Of a stretch of DNA of 64,000 nucleotides, positions 36,927 through 45,857 are shown in pieces. The position numbers were made by a program, and so were the translations under genes. The notes beneath the pieces are model-generated. The model was not told where the DNA came from. It searched no databases and was given only the letters and a program-made list of their open reading frames with translations. The first letter of the stretch is position 1; each line of letters starts with the position of its first letter. Source of the stretch: Bacillus multifaciens (GTDB taxonomy: Bacteria > Bacillota > Bacilli > Bacillales > Bacillaceae_G); assembly GCF_030756675.1 (NCBI RefSeq), contig NZ_JAVBXD010000020.1:16998-80997 (forward strand), given 5' to 3'.

Positions 36927-38689
36927 TGCAAGGGAAAAAGAAAAGTGATTTATGGCGTCTATTATCATATTTGAAGCCTTATAAAAAACTGCTCACTTTT
37001 GCATTTTTATTTTTAGTTGGTGCAACGGTTGCAGAAATGATGGGGCCTTTTTTAATTAAGGTATTTATCGATGAGCACTTAGTCCCAAAAAATTTTGAAC
37101 AAAATGTGTTAGTAACGTTATTTATTGTTTATGTCGTGTTTCATTTATTAAAGGTGTTATTTACGTATTTAAATTTATTGTATTTCCAAAATATAGCCTT
37201 CAAAATTGTGCAAGATCTGCGCATAGAAGTATACGAACATGTACAAAGTTTATCGCTTAGCTTCTTTGATCGTACACCGATTGGAACGCTTGTTTCGCGA
37301 ATAACGAACGACACAGAAGCAATTAAAGATTTCTTTGTAAGTGTACTATCTACCTTTGTAAAGAATATTGTATTTTTAATCGGTATTTTAATATCTATGT
37401 TTTTATTAGATGTGAAGCTTGCACTGTTTTCATTACTCCTTATTCCAATTATGATTGCCATCATGGCTCTTTATCGCCGGAAAAGCTCGGTTTTTTATTT
37501 AGAACTTCGCAATCAATTAAGTATTTTAAACGCAAAATTGAATGAATCGATTCAAGGGATGAACATTATTCAAGTATTCCGACAAGAGAGACGGATGCGT
37601 AAAGAATTTGAAGAAGTGAATAAAAAACATTATGGAGCGGGGCGCCGCAATTTGAAGTTAGATGCTTTGTTATTGCGGCCAGCAACCGATCTGGTTCATA
37701 CTTTAGCAATTGTATTGGTGGTCACGTTGTTTGGGATTGATGCAATGCATAGCCCTGTTGAAGTGGGGGTATTATATGCATTTGTGAACTACATTCATCG
37801 TTTCTTTGAACCAGTAAATGAAATGATGATGAAATTGTCTTTCTTTCAGCAAGCGCTTGTATCTTCATCACGTGTGTTTCATTTAATGGATGAAAAGGAT
37901 TTAGCACCAGTGCAACAAGGTAATGCAGCCCCAATAATGACGGAAGGGGAAATTGAGTTTAAAGATGTTACCTTTTCTTATGATGGAAAACGTGATGTGC
38001 TAAAAAATGTGTCTTTCCATGTGAAACCTGGGCAAAACGTTGCTTTCGTTGGGCATACAGGTAGTGGGAAAAGTACAATTATGAACTTATTGATGCGCTT
38101 TTACCATGTCAATAAAGGGGAAATTGTAATTGATGGGGCACGGTTAGAAAACTTTCAAGAGACGGAGATACGAAAACGTATCGGTCTTGTATTACAAGAT
38201 GCTTTTTTATTTGCTGGAACAGTGAAGCAAAACATACGCATGTATGATGAAAGTATTACAGATAAAGAAGTAGAAGAGGCTGCAAAATTTGTGCAGGCAA
38301 ATACATTTATTGAACAGCTACCAAATCAATACGATACAGAAGTAGTTGAGAGAGGAGCGGCGTTTTCAAGTGGTCAAAGACAGCTTGTAGCGTTTGCAAG
38401 AACGATTGCAACAAATCCGAAAGTATTAGTGTTAGATGAAGCAACGGCAAATATCGATACAGAAACAGAAGAAGCAATTCAAACAGCACTGCAGCATATG
38501 CGAAAAGGAAGAACAACTATCGCAATTGCACACCGCTTATCTACAATTCAAGATGCGGATCAAATCTTTGTAATGCATGACGGACAAATTGTTGAAAGGG
38601 GAACACATCAAGAATTACTGACTCAACAAGGGCTATATTACAATATGTATTTGTTGCAGAATAAAGGAAGCCTTCAACAAGCCTTGTGA
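36923..38689 (+). CDS. Heterodimeric ABC multidrug exporter, catalytic subunit (YheH/BmrD-like)
   Basis: 588 aa. Six transmembrane helices, then Walker A GHTGSGKST, Q-loop VLQDAF, signature FSSGQRQ (altered from LSGGQ) and Walker B VLVLDEATANID with the catalytic Glu. The changed signature together with the partner's altered Walker B gives one consensus and one degenerate ATP site. Start ATG 36923 overlaps the upstream stop (ATGATG; 36926 is equally possible), with AAAGGAGG in the upstream gene, so the two are translationally coupled. Confidence 0.92.
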   Translation: MMQGKKKSDLWRLLSYLKPYKKLLTFAFLFLVGATVAEMMGPFLIKVFIDEHLVPKNFEQNVLVTLFIVYVVFHLLKVLFTYLNLLYFQNIAFKIVQDLRIEVYEHVQSLSLSFFDRTPIGTLVSRITNDTEAIKDFFVSVLSTFVKNIVFLIGILISMFLLDVKLALFSLLLIPIMIAIMALYRRKSSVFYLELRNQLSILNAKLNESIQGMNIIQVFRQERRMRKEFEEVNKKHYGAGRRNLKLDALLLRPATDLVHTLAIVLVVTLFGIDAMHSPVEVGVLYAFVNYIHRFFEPVNEMMMKLSFFQQALVSSSRVFHLMDEKDLAPVQQGNAAPIMTEGEIEFKDVTFSYDGKRDVLKNVSFHVKPGQNVAFVGHTGSGKSTIMNLLMRFYHVNKGEIVIDGARLENFQETEIRKRIGLVLQDAFLFAGTVKQNIRMYDESITDKEVEEAAKFVQANTFIEQLPNQYDTEVVERGAAFSSGQRQLVAFARTIATNPKVLVLDEATANIDTETEEAIQTALQHMRKGRTTIAIAHRLSTIQDADQIFVMHDGQIVERGTHQELLTQQGLYYNMYLLQNKGSLQQAL

Positions 38690-38715
38690 GAACAAAGTTT
38701 GGAAGGCTTTTTCTT
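38679..38715 (+). terminator. Terminator of the ABC exporter pair
   Basis: AAGCCTT (38679-38685, at the stop codon) pairs with AAGGCTT (38703-38709), followed by TTTCTT. Confidence 0.65.
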
Positions 38716-38737
38716 AAAAAAGTATAAATAACATGGT

Positions 38738-38915
38738 TATATGTAAATCCATTTTTATCTCTAGACATATAAATGGCTGCTATGCAGAATAAAACAGGGC
38801 CTGCACTTGCTCGCTCCCTTTGGTTTAAACCTAGCACATGGCAGGAAAAGGCTCTGACCACTTCTATGCATGGTCAGATGCTCTCGTCTTCCGCTAAAAG
38901 GAGAGGGTTTTTAAT
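38738..38915 (+). repeat. bcr-type intergenic repeat, copy 4
   Basis: Starts TATATGTAAATCC and has ATATAAATGGCTGCTATGCAG, CATGGCAGGAAAAGGCT and the core CTGACCACTTCTATGCATGG then TCAG. The right terminal segment is missing or diverged after GGAGAGGGTTTTT. In this copy the core stem CTGACC/GGTCAG pairs perfectly. Confidence 0.8.
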
Positions 38916-38932
38916 CTTAGGAATAAGAGATT

Positions 38933-39041
38933 AATATGTATTACATATTAATTATATATGTAATACATATTTCCGATATGAAGAAGATTAGTATATTATA
39001 ATAGATGTAATGTTCGAATGTTTGATGTATTACCGGTAATA
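38933..39041. promoter_or_regulatory. Cluster of dyad operators around a promoter-like TATAAT, no gene behind it
   Basis: AATATGTATTACATAT (38933-38948) and its exact reverse complement ATATGTAATACATATT (38956-38971) flank a 7-nt spacer. Each arm is itself a dyad (ATGTA-W-TACAT). TATAAT follows at 38997-39002 and another perfect dyad TATTACCGGTAATA at 39028-39041. The rest up to 39245 holds no supportable gene; a 75-codon minus frame (38941-39168) lacks convincing support. Confidence 0.55.
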
Positions 39042-39245
39042 TCCCTATCCCTTTTCTAAAAATGCGAACTAAACTTCCCTTTTTCTGGATGGTTTGTTGT
39101 AGATTATACAGAAAATATTGTTCGATATCCATTATGGAACGTACATAATGGAAAGATTCCGATCTCATAGAGGATGCCCCTAATCTTCATGTGATATATG
39201 TACGGAAAGAAAACGAAAATGTTTTCCCTGTGTATGATCGGAAAA

Positions 39246-39276
39246 CAAAAAGCTGACCATTTTGGTCAGCTTTTTG
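39246..39276 (-). terminator. Terminator overlapping the stop of the 68-aa gene
   Basis: CAAAAAGCTGACC (39246-39258) pairs perfectly with GGTCAGCTTTTTG (39264-39276); the minus-strand stop codon lies in the stem. Confidence 0.85.
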
Positions 39277-39472
39277 TTGTTTCTGCTATAAACTCTTCTT
39301 TTATAACTTCTGTCTTTAATAATAATGCTTTCCCAAAACGTCGCTGACATTCTTCTGTTATTTTTTGAATTGCCAATGTGTTAGAAGAAGCAGCAATAGT
39401 TACAGTTGCTTGTCTTATTCCTCGATTTTTCTCACAAAATACACAATCCACAACATACTTAGAAATTTTCAC
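39266..39472 (-). CDS. Small hypothetical protein (68 aa)
   Basis: GTG start at 39472 with AAGGA about 6 nt upstream and a strong terminator at its end, which together support a real gene. MKISKYVVDCVFCEKNRGIR begins with a CxxC pair, followed by a helical basic segment. I do not recognise a family. Its mRNA would end within the stop-codon hairpin. Confidence 0.65.
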   Translation of the reverse strand: MKISKYVVDCVFCEKNRGIRQATVTIAASSNTLAIQKITEECQRRFGKALLLKTEVIKEEFIAETTKS

Positions 39473-39610
39473 AGAATCCTTCCTTTCTGTTTTTAGGAAT
39501 GCGCTGTCAATGAAGTTGCTGGATATATTCGATAGATTATAAGTTTTTTCCTCTTTTTTCGAGGGAAAAGTAAGTGAAATACAGAATAGTATGTATGGGA
39601 GGGGAAAGTA

Positions 39611-40012
39611 GTGAAACGTTGGATTGGAGCAGCTGCAATTTGTATTAATGATAATAATGAAGTATTAATGGTACTACAAGGAAAGCCAGAAGAAGAAAAA
39701 TTTTGGTCTGTACCTTCAGGTGGATTAGAATATGGAGAAACCCTAGAAGAGTGCTGCATCCGTGAAGTATGGGAAGAAACTGGCTATCGCATTGAAATTA
39801 TTGAAAAGGTACATGAAAAAATAGGTGTTACGTTTAATGTCCCTGTGCAAGTACACTATTATGTTGTGAAAATAGTAGGGGGAGAACGGAAAATTCAAGA
39901 TCCAGACGGATTAATTTATAAAATTGAGTGGAAACGACTGGATGAACTTCAACACCTTCCGCTCTCATTTCCGGAAGATTATGAGTTGTTGCATCGATGT
40001 GTGACTATTTAG
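39611..40012 (+). CDS. Nudix hydrolase
   Basis: Hydrolase of a nucleoside-diphosphate linked to another moiety (NDP-X). The complete Nudix box GX5EX7REUXEEXGU is seen as GGLEYGETLEECCIREVWEE followed by TGY. 133 aa, single domain. Start GTG 39611 follows AGGGGAAAG. Stand-alone gene; substrate unknown (MutT-like sanitising or coenzyme turnover). Confidence 0.9.
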   Translation: MKRWIGAAAICINDNNEVLMVLQGKPEEEKFWSVPSGGLEYGETLEECCIREVWEETGYRIEIIEKVHEKIGVTFNVPVQVHYYVVKIVGGERKIQDPDGLIYKIEWKRLDELQHLPLSFPEDYELLHRCVTI

Positions 40013-40082
40013 TGTTCACTAGGAAATGATTGAGACGAGAAATGTGAAAATGTACATAAACGAATTGAATAGCGAATGAAAT

Positions 40083-40118
40083 AAGAGAAAACGCTTTTTG
40101 TATGCGTTTTCTTTTGTT
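40083..40118 (+). terminator. Terminator after the Nudix gene
   Basis: AGAGAAAACGC / GCGTTTTCTTTT hairpin with T-rich tail (GTTTT). Confidence 0.8.
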
Positions 40119-40215
40119 TTAAATCTGGCATGTAGTAGGAAAAGGCTCTGACCGTTTCTATGCGCGGCCAGTTGCTCTCGTCCTTGGGGTTATGTCGTTT
40201 TTTTACTTATAATTA
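40110..40215 (+). repeat. bcr-type repeat, copy 5 (right half only)
   Basis: TTTTAAATCTGGCATGTAG, GGAAAAGGCTCTGACCG, TTTCTATGCGCGGCCAG and TGCTCTCGTCC match the right part of the full copies at 46845 and 50211. The left ~90 bp are missing, the truncation falling at the Nudix terminator. The remaining gap to 40353 holds nothing recognisable beyond the LysR gene's leader. Confidence 0.7.
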
Positions 40216-40353
40216 GACCCACTGTAATTGTTAATACCATCAATAAAAATATTTAGGGATATTACCGTAGGAATTCATTAAAAACATTTGTCTAATATAT
40301 AATTCTTATGTTATTAATTTATTATACATATTAATAAAAAAAGGGGGTTCTAT

Positions 40354-41250
40354 ATGGAATTACGGCATTTACAATATTTTATTGTTGTAGCAGAAGAACT
40401 TCACTTTGGTAGGGCAGCCGCTCGTTTACAGATGACACAGCCACCGCTAAGTCAACAAATTCAACAATTAGAACAAGAGATGGGAGTAACATTATTTTCA
40501 AGAACGAAACGAAGAGTAGAATTAACAGAAGCAGGGGAATTGTTTTTAAAAGAAGCGAAAAAAGCTTTTATACAAATTGATAAGGCAGTCGAAGTTGCCC
40601 AGAGAGCGCAAAGAGGAGAAATTGGAGAGCTGTCTATTGGGTTTGTTGGTTCAGCGATGTATGATATTTTGCCGCCAATTGTTCGGGAATATCGCAAGAA
40701 ATTTCCCAATGTATCTGTTGTATTACATGAATTGTCTACACCAGAACAAGTAGATGCGCTTCATGATAGTCGAATTGATGTCGGGATGTTGCGTCCACCA
40801 ATTACAAGTCAATTATTACAGTTAGAAACAATGCAACATCTTCCTTGTACACTTTGTTTACCGAAAGCACATCCACTTGCGAATAAACAAGCAATATATA
40901 TTGAAGACTTGCAAAATGAATCTTTTGTTTTCATAACTCGAAATGTATGGCCGACTTTATATGATAATATTCTTTCTTTATGCCGTGATGCAGGGTTTAG
41001 TCCGCAAATTGTACAAGAGGCGACAGAATATCAAACAGTTATAGGACTTGTTGCTGCTGGAATTGGGCTAACGGTAATACCAGTGTCTGCAAATAAATTA
41101 TATCAATCAGAAGTTGTCTACAAAGAAATACGTGATTCTAAAATTGTTGCGGAACTAGCCGTTGCATACCGAAAAGCAAATATTAACCCAGAATTACAAG
41201 AGTTTTTGAGAATAGCAAGAAGCAATGAAATGAGCAAATTTACAAAATGA
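40354..41250 (+). CDS. LysR-family transcriptional regulator
   Basis: 298 aa. N-terminal winged HTH: MELRHLQYFIVVAEELHFGR, then AAARLQMTQPPLSQQIQQLE. C-terminal periplasmic-binding-like effector domain (IGFVGSAMYDILPPIVREYR, then GIGLTVIPVSA). ATG 40354 has AAGGGGG upstream. LysR genes are usually divergent from their target; here the upstream gene points the same way, so the target cannot be guessed. Confidence 0.93.
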   Translation: MELRHLQYFIVVAEELHFGRAAARLQMTQPPLSQQIQQLEQEMGVTLFSRTKRRVELTEAGELFLKEAKKAFIQIDKAVEVAQRAQRGEIGELSIGFVGSAMYDILPPIVREYRKKFPNVSVVLHELSTPEQVDALHDSRIDVGMLRPPITSQLLQLETMQHLPCTLCLPKAHPLANKQAIYIEDLQNESFVFITRNVWPTLYDNILSLCRDAGFSPQIVQEATEYQTVIGLVAAGIGLTVIPVSANKLYQSEVVYKEIRDSKIVAELAVAYRKANINPELQEFLRIARSNEMSKFTK

Positions 41251-41268
41251 CGAGAAAAATGACAAAAC

Positions 41269-41296
41269 TGTAAGAATGCACCTATGTATGTAAGAA
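41269..41296 (+). promoter_or_regulatory. Direct-repeat operator candidate upstream of ABC permease
   Basis: TGTAAGAA occurs at 41269-41276 and 41289-41296, exactly 20 bp apart (two helix turns), upstream of a TATAGT at about 41325. The layout fits an OmpR-type response regulator such as those controlling Bce-like transporters. Confidence 0.5.
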
Positions 41297-41418
41297 AGTT
41301 CGATGTTTTCCTTTTTCTTTTTTTATTATAGTGAAAAATAAGAAAGAAGAAGGAGATGTCATACTCATGATGATACCTATTTTTATGAAAGTACAAAAAA
41401 CGTGGGAGGGGGAGGAAG

Positions 41419-43305
41419 ATGACATTTTCTCAACTCGCGTTTAAAAATGTTAGTCGAAATATACGTGCGTATGCCGCTTATTTTTTAAGTAGTGCATTTT
41501 CAGTTATGATTTTCTTTTTATATGCTTTATTTATTTATCATCCTGATATAGATGGACAGGGTGCTATTCGGCAAGGAATGCTTGTTGCGGAGTATATTAT
41601 TTATTTCTTTTCTTTTTTCTTTATTTTCTACTCTGTTAGTTCATTTTTAAAGATGAGGAATAAAGAGTTTGGGATTTTTGTTATTCACGGTATTACAAAT
41701 TGGCAATTAATACGGATGATTTTCTTTGAAAATATGATAGTTGGCATAAGTGCTCTTATTAGCGGTATTGCTTGCGGATTTTTATTTGGAAAGCTATTTT
41801 TTCTGTTAGCAAGTACAGTAATGGGATTGGGAAGTTTGCCATTTTATATGCCATGGCAAGCAATGAAATTAACAGCCGTTGTGTTTTTAGCATTGTTTTT
41901 CTTTGTTGCTTTTACAACAAGTTTATTTGTGAAAAGTAAAAAAGTAATCGCGTTATTAAAAGGGAATAAGAAGCCAAAACCTGAACCGAAAGCTTCTATT
42001 CTTTTATCTATAGTAGCCGCAACTTTAATAGCTATTGGATATACGTTATCTTTAACAGCAAAGCCTGGCGCTGTCGCATTTTTATTGCTTCCTGTTGCAA
42101 CCATTGTAATTATTGGCACGTATTTTTTATATTCGCAGCTTAGTGTATTTATCATAAAGTTTTTTGAAAAATCGAAGTCTATCTATTGGAAGAAAACGAA
42201 TTTATTATCATTTTCTATGTTAGCATATCGTATGAAAGATAATGCACGTATGTTTTTTATGGTAACGATTGTATCGACAGTTTCTTTTTGTGCCATTGGA
42301 ACGTTTGCTGCTTTTATAGAAACGCAAAAGGGCGAGTCGATGAAGAACATTCCATTTGCATTTAGTTTGATTACATATAATGAACACCAAGGCCAGAAAG
42401 CACAATTTGAAAAGGAGATTGAGGATACTTTTCAAAAGGAAAATGTTATTTTCAAAAAGGTAAGTGCACAGTTGAAAATTCAATCTATTTCTAACGATTC
42501 GCAAGCAGTAATCATAAGTCAGGATCATTATAATAAATTTGCAAAGCGGCTCGGATATGAAACGGTGGTATTAGAGGGAAATAAAGCGATTCGCGTTCCT
42601 TCTTTTGGAATGGAAAGTAGTGTTGTGGATTCTTCTAAAGAATCAGATGTAACATTTCAAGAAAGTGGAAAACAAATTCATGTTTCTTCTATGTTAAAAC
42701 AGAATATTTTTTCAGGCGGTGTATTTCCTGGAAAGATTTTTATTGTTTCCAATGAAATGGACCAGCTGATTACAGGTGGGCAGAAAACAGCGAGTTATAC
42801 AGGATATACAGTAAAGAGTTGGGAAGGGACGACGCAAATAGCAGAGCGGTTAGAAAACCAACTGAATCAAAAAGGGCAGTATGAATTTTCATCACGTGTG
42901 ATCACTTATAATCAGATTAAAAAATTGACGAGCATCATTTTGTTTGTTGGATTGTTTGTCGGAGTTATTTTTTATTTATCTGCTGTAAGCTTTTTGTATT
43001 TCCGATTGTTTACCGATTTGGAAACAGATAAACAATATTATCAATCACTACTGAAACTCGGTATGGATGAAGAGGAAATGAAACAAATTGTAACGGTGCA
43101 AATGGGCGCGTTATTCTTTGTCCCGATCATTATAGCTGTTTTGCATACGAGTGTTGCCTTGACAACATTACAAACACAATTTACAACACCGATTCTTCGG
43201 TCTTCACTGATTGTCATCGGGTTATTTTTACTCGTTCATATAGGTTACTTTTTATTATTAAGAAGACGATATTTTAAACAATTGAAAAAGCAAATTATGC
43301 GATGA
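41419..43305 (+). CDS. FtsX-like ABC permease (BceB type)
   Basis: 628-aa permease of bacitracin-resistance-type transporters. Start MTFSQLAFKNVSRNIRAYAAYFLSS is the family signature. There are ten transmembrane helices with a large extracellular domain (about residues 295-500) that senses peptide antibiotics. GGGAGGAAG precedes ATG 41419. The matching BceA-type ATPase, normally just upstream, is missing; only a 26-codon frame (41367) with its own site occupies that place. It may use an ATPase encoded elsewhere or be an orphan. Confidence 0.9.
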   Translation: MTFSQLAFKNVSRNIRAYAAYFLSSAFSVMIFFLYALFIYHPDIDGQGAIRQGMLVAEYIIYFFSFFFIFYSVSSFLKMRNKEFGIFVIHGITNWQLIRMIFFENMIVGISALISGIACGFLFGKLFFLLASTVMGLGSLPFYMPWQAMKLTAVVFLALFFFVAFTTSLFVKSKKVIALLKGNKKPKPEPKASILLSIVAATLIAIGYTLSLTAKPGAVAFLLLPVATIVIIGTYFLYSQLSVFIIKFFEKSKSIYWKKTNLLSFSMLAYRMKDNARMFFMVTIVSTVSFCAIGTFAAFIETQKGESMKNIPFAFSLITYNEHQGQKAQFEKEIEDTFQKENVIFKKVSAQLKIQSISNDSQAVIISQDHYNKFAKRLGYETVVLEGNKAIRVPSFGMESSVVDSSKESDVTFQESGKQIHVSSMLKQNIFSGGVFPGKIFIVSNEMDQLITGGQKTASYTGYTVKSWEGTTQIAERLENQLNQKGQYEFSSRVITYNQIKKLTSIILFVGLFVGVIFYLSAVSFLYFRLFTDLETDKQYYQSLLKLGMDEEEMKQIVTVQMGALFFVPIIIAVLHTSVALTTLQTQFTTPILRSSLIVIGLFLLVHIGYFLLLRRRYFKQLKKQIMR

Positions 43306-43341
43306 AAACGGCGATGTTACGTCGAAAGGTAACAGAAAATG

Positions 43342-43373
43342 AAAACCGGACTTCTCTAAGAAGTCCGGTTTGT
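43342..43373. terminator. Bidirectional terminator, permease / DMT transporter
   Basis: AACCGGACTTCT-CTA-AGAAGTCCGGTT between convergent genes; A/T tracts on both sides. Confidence 0.9.
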
Positions 43374-44281
43374 TATGCTGCCACTTTTTTATGTGTATGT
43401 TGCCTTCTGTATCGTCCGCGCATTTTATAAGCAATTTGTGGAATGGTAATCCCGATAAGAATAAGAGCAACTCCAAGCCATTGTGAAGTCAGTACGGCTT
43501 CTTTTAAAAGAAGCACTGACATGATTGTTGTAACTGGAAGTTCAGCAGCACCTAAAATTGTTGCTAAACCAGAACCAATCTTAGGAATTCCGATTGTAAA
43601 AGTAATAGTAGGAATGACAATACTAAATGTTCCTAATGCTAATCCATATTTCCATAGTCCACTAGTAAGTGTGCCGTTAAATATAAATGTTGGTGGAAAA
43701 GCAATCATTACTAATGTTAATGCACCTGCCATGAGCGTTACACCACGAGGCAATGGCGGGACTTCTACTGCTACTCTTCCGCTCACAAAAATATAAAAAG
43801 CAAATGCTACCGCTGATAATAATCCGAAGAAAATTCCTTTCATGTCAATTGCTCCTGCTGGTTGTTCAAGTAAACCACTTGAAAGAAACGTTCCAACAAG
43901 CAAGAAAAGTACAGAAATCAATTTTTCTCTAGAAGGTAATGTTTTCGTTGCAACTGCTTCAATGATAATGCCGATCCAAACGAATTGAAATAGTAAAACA
44001 ATACCGATTGAAGCAGGTACCGTTTGTAATGAAGCGTAATAAAAAATACCAGTTAAACTAGCTGATGTTCCTGCAATAAATAAAATAATCATTTGTTTAA
44101 ATGGTACACGATGTCTAGAAAATAATAATGTAATCGCAAGTAAAATGATCCATCCGAACAAATATTGACTTCCGATTACTTCTCCAAGCGAATATCCTTC
44201 GCTGTATGCAAATTTAACAAAGATTGCTAAAATACCGTAACTACATGCTCCTAATAAAACGAGTAATGAATAACGAAGCAT
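43373..44281 (-). CDS. EamA-family (DMT) transporter
   Basis: 302 aa, ten transmembrane helices as two EamA repeats (first about 5-135, second about 150-285, the latter with GIPKIGSGLATILGAAELPV). The basic C-terminus is cytoplasmic. Members export or import small metabolites (amino acids, riboflavin, nucleosides). GGAGGG precedes the ATG at 44281. Substrate unknown. Confidence 0.9.
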   Translation of the reverse strand: MLRYSLLVLLGACSYGILAIFVKFAYSEGYSLGEVIGSQYLFGWIILLAITLLFSRHRVPFKQMIILFIAGTSASLTGIFYYASLQTVPASIGIVLLFQFVWIGIIIEAVATKTLPSREKLISVLFLLVGTFLSSGLLEQPAGAIDMKGIFFGLLSAVAFAFYIFVSGRVAVEVPPLPRGVTLMAGALTLVMIAFPPTFIFNGTLTSGLWKYGLALGTFSIVIPTITFTIGIPKIGSGLATILGAAELPVTTIMSVLLLKEAVLTSQWLGVALILIGITIPQIAYKMRGRYRRQHTHKKVAA

Positions 44282-44302
44282 CTATATCCCTCCGATCTTA
44301 TC

Positions 44303-44504
44303 TATATAAATCCAAATTAAAAACCTGACATAAACCCCTTTTCTTTTTAGATGGCCCTGAGCGTCTGGCTATGCGTAGAAGCGGTCAGGGTCTCTTTCTG
44401 CCACATGCGATGTTCAAACAAAGAGAAGAAGAAAGTATTAGGTTACTTTTTGTTCAGTATGGCGGCGACTTGTATATTAGAAAGTCGAGTTGGATTTATA
44501 TATA
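44303..44504 (-). repeat. bcr-type intergenic repeat, copy 6
   Basis: Ends TATATAAATCC and GGATTTATATATA form inverted termini. Core CTGGCTATGCGTAGAAGCGG then TCAG; also CTGCCACATGCGATG and CAGTATGGCGGCGACTTGTAT. Confidence 0.8.
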
Positions 44505-44745
44505 TGGTAATCCTGTTCAAAAACGAACAAACTTAGCTAGATGGAAGTATACAAAATTAAAAATGGAGGGTCAACTGAAAGAAAAGTGTGACATTTTATA
44601 GAATAATAATAAAATGATGATATTTATGCATAATGATGAAAAAAGAGAACGAATTCCATGAGAATATAAGGTAAATATGAATATAACTTTCATAATAAAA
44701 AAATATTTTCTAATAGTAAATGAAGTGAAATATAAACAAAGTAAC
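44505..44745. other. AT-rich spacer between two bcr repeats
   Basis: About 240 bp without a supportable gene or clear promoter; it separates two repeats in the same orientation. Confidence 0.4.
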
Positions 44746-44946
44746 TATATAAATACAGATTGAAGAAACGACAAAAAAACCATCTTTTTTTAGGGTGGTC
44801 GAGAGAATCTGGCCATGTATAGAAGCGGTCAAGGCCTTTTTCTGCCACGTGCAAAGCTAAAACAAAGGGAAAAAGCCAGTAGCTGTAGTGTTTTGTTCTG
44901 AATGACAGCAGTTTATATGTTTGAACATCAAAAAGGACTTATATGT
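44746..44946 (-). repeat. bcr-type intergenic repeat, copy 7
   Basis: TATATAAATACAG at one end and GGACTTATATGTA at the other. Core CTGGCCATGTATAGAAGCGG then TCAAGG; also CTGCCACGTGCAAAGC and GAATGACAGCAGTTTATATG. It lies 240 bp from copy 6 in the same orientation. Confidence 0.8.
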
Positions 44947-45061
44947 AAACACGAAGAATAAGATTTCGATATATTCATAGTGATAATAGTAAGTTCACGA
45001 ATTATTCATGGTATTCGCCTTGAATTTTGTTACAATAAGTTGAGAAGAAAGGAGGCATAAT

Positions 45062-45769
45062 ATGCAAGACATTAATATCTTTTTAGCATTTGGAGCAGGT
45101 TTTTTATCGTTCATTTCCCCTTGTTGTTTACCACTTTATCCAGCATTTTTATCGTATATAACAGGAATGTCTATATCTGATTTGAAGGAAGAGAATGCAA
45201 TGCTTCGGAAACGGAGTATGTTACATACTGCATTTTTCTTAATTGGATTTTCAATAATTTTTATTGCAATCGGTTTTGGAACAAGCTATATAGGTAAGTT
45301 TTTTGTAGATTATCAAAATTTAATTCGTCAATTAGGAGCGATTTTTATCGTTGCTTTTGGTCTCGTTATAACGGGGGTATTTAAACCAACATTTTTAATG
45401 CAAGATCGCAAAATTACATTTAAAAGCAGACCGAGTGGTTATTTTGGCTCTACACTAATTGGAATTGCATTTGCTGCCGGATGGACTCCTTGTACAGGAC
45501 CGATTTTAGTATCGGTTATTGCGCTTGCTGCAACAAATCCGCAATCGGCAATGTTATATATGATTGCTTACATACTTGGTTTTGCAATTCCATTCTTTAT
45601 TCTATCGTTCTTTATTACAAAAATGACGTGGATTAAAAAACATAGTGCAATGTTCGTTACAATCGGTGGTTATATTATGATTGCGATGGGTGTATTACTA
45701 TATTTTAATGGCCTTACAAAAATTACAATCTTCTTCTCAGATTTATTTGGTGGATTTAAAGGGTTTTAG
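45062..45769 (+). CDS. ccdA: Cytochrome c biogenesis / thiol-disulfide transporter CcdA
   Basis: Six-helix membrane protein (DsbD-beta/CcdA family) that passes reducing equivalents across the membrane for cytochrome c maturation and spore thiol proteins. The redox Cys pair is in [13 protein letters not shown] (helix 1) and [10 protein letters not shown] (helix 4). 235 aa. GAAAGGAGG precedes ATG 45062. ccdC follows by 88 nt, as in Bacillus, although the B. subtilis CheY-like gene between them is absent. Confidence 0.95.
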   Translation: MQDINIFLAFGAGFLSFISPCCLPLYPAFLSYITGMSISDLKEENAMLRKRSMLHTAFFLIGFSIIFIAIGFGTSYIGKFFVDYQNLIRQLGAIFIVAFGLVITGVFKPTFLMQDRKITFKSRPSGYFGSTLIGIAFAAGWTPCTGPILVSVIALAATNPQSAMLYMIAYILGFAIPFFILSFFITKMTWIKKHSAMFVTIGGYIMIAMGVLLYFNGLTKITIFFSDLFGGFKGF

Positions 45770-45857
45770 TTTTTTTGTTGAAAAGTTGGAAATACTAACA
45801 GAAATACATATAATGATACTACATTTTTGATATTTCCAAAACAAAGGGTGAGTACGA

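Noticed and set aside
38541-38861. 106-codon minus frame across the ABC exporter end and bcr repeat copy 4
   Set aside because: It spans an intact gene end, a terminator and a non-coding repeat; no ribosome binding site or motif.
38941-39168. 75-codon minus frame starting MRSESFHYVRSIMDIEQYF
   Set aside because: Looks protein-like at first, but runs through the operator palindromes, has no clear RBS, and matches no family I know.
44351-44601. Two overlapping plus frames (61 and 76 codons) in the 44.3-44.6 kb gap
   Set aside because: They lie inside bcr repeat copy 6; similar artefact frames arise in other copies.
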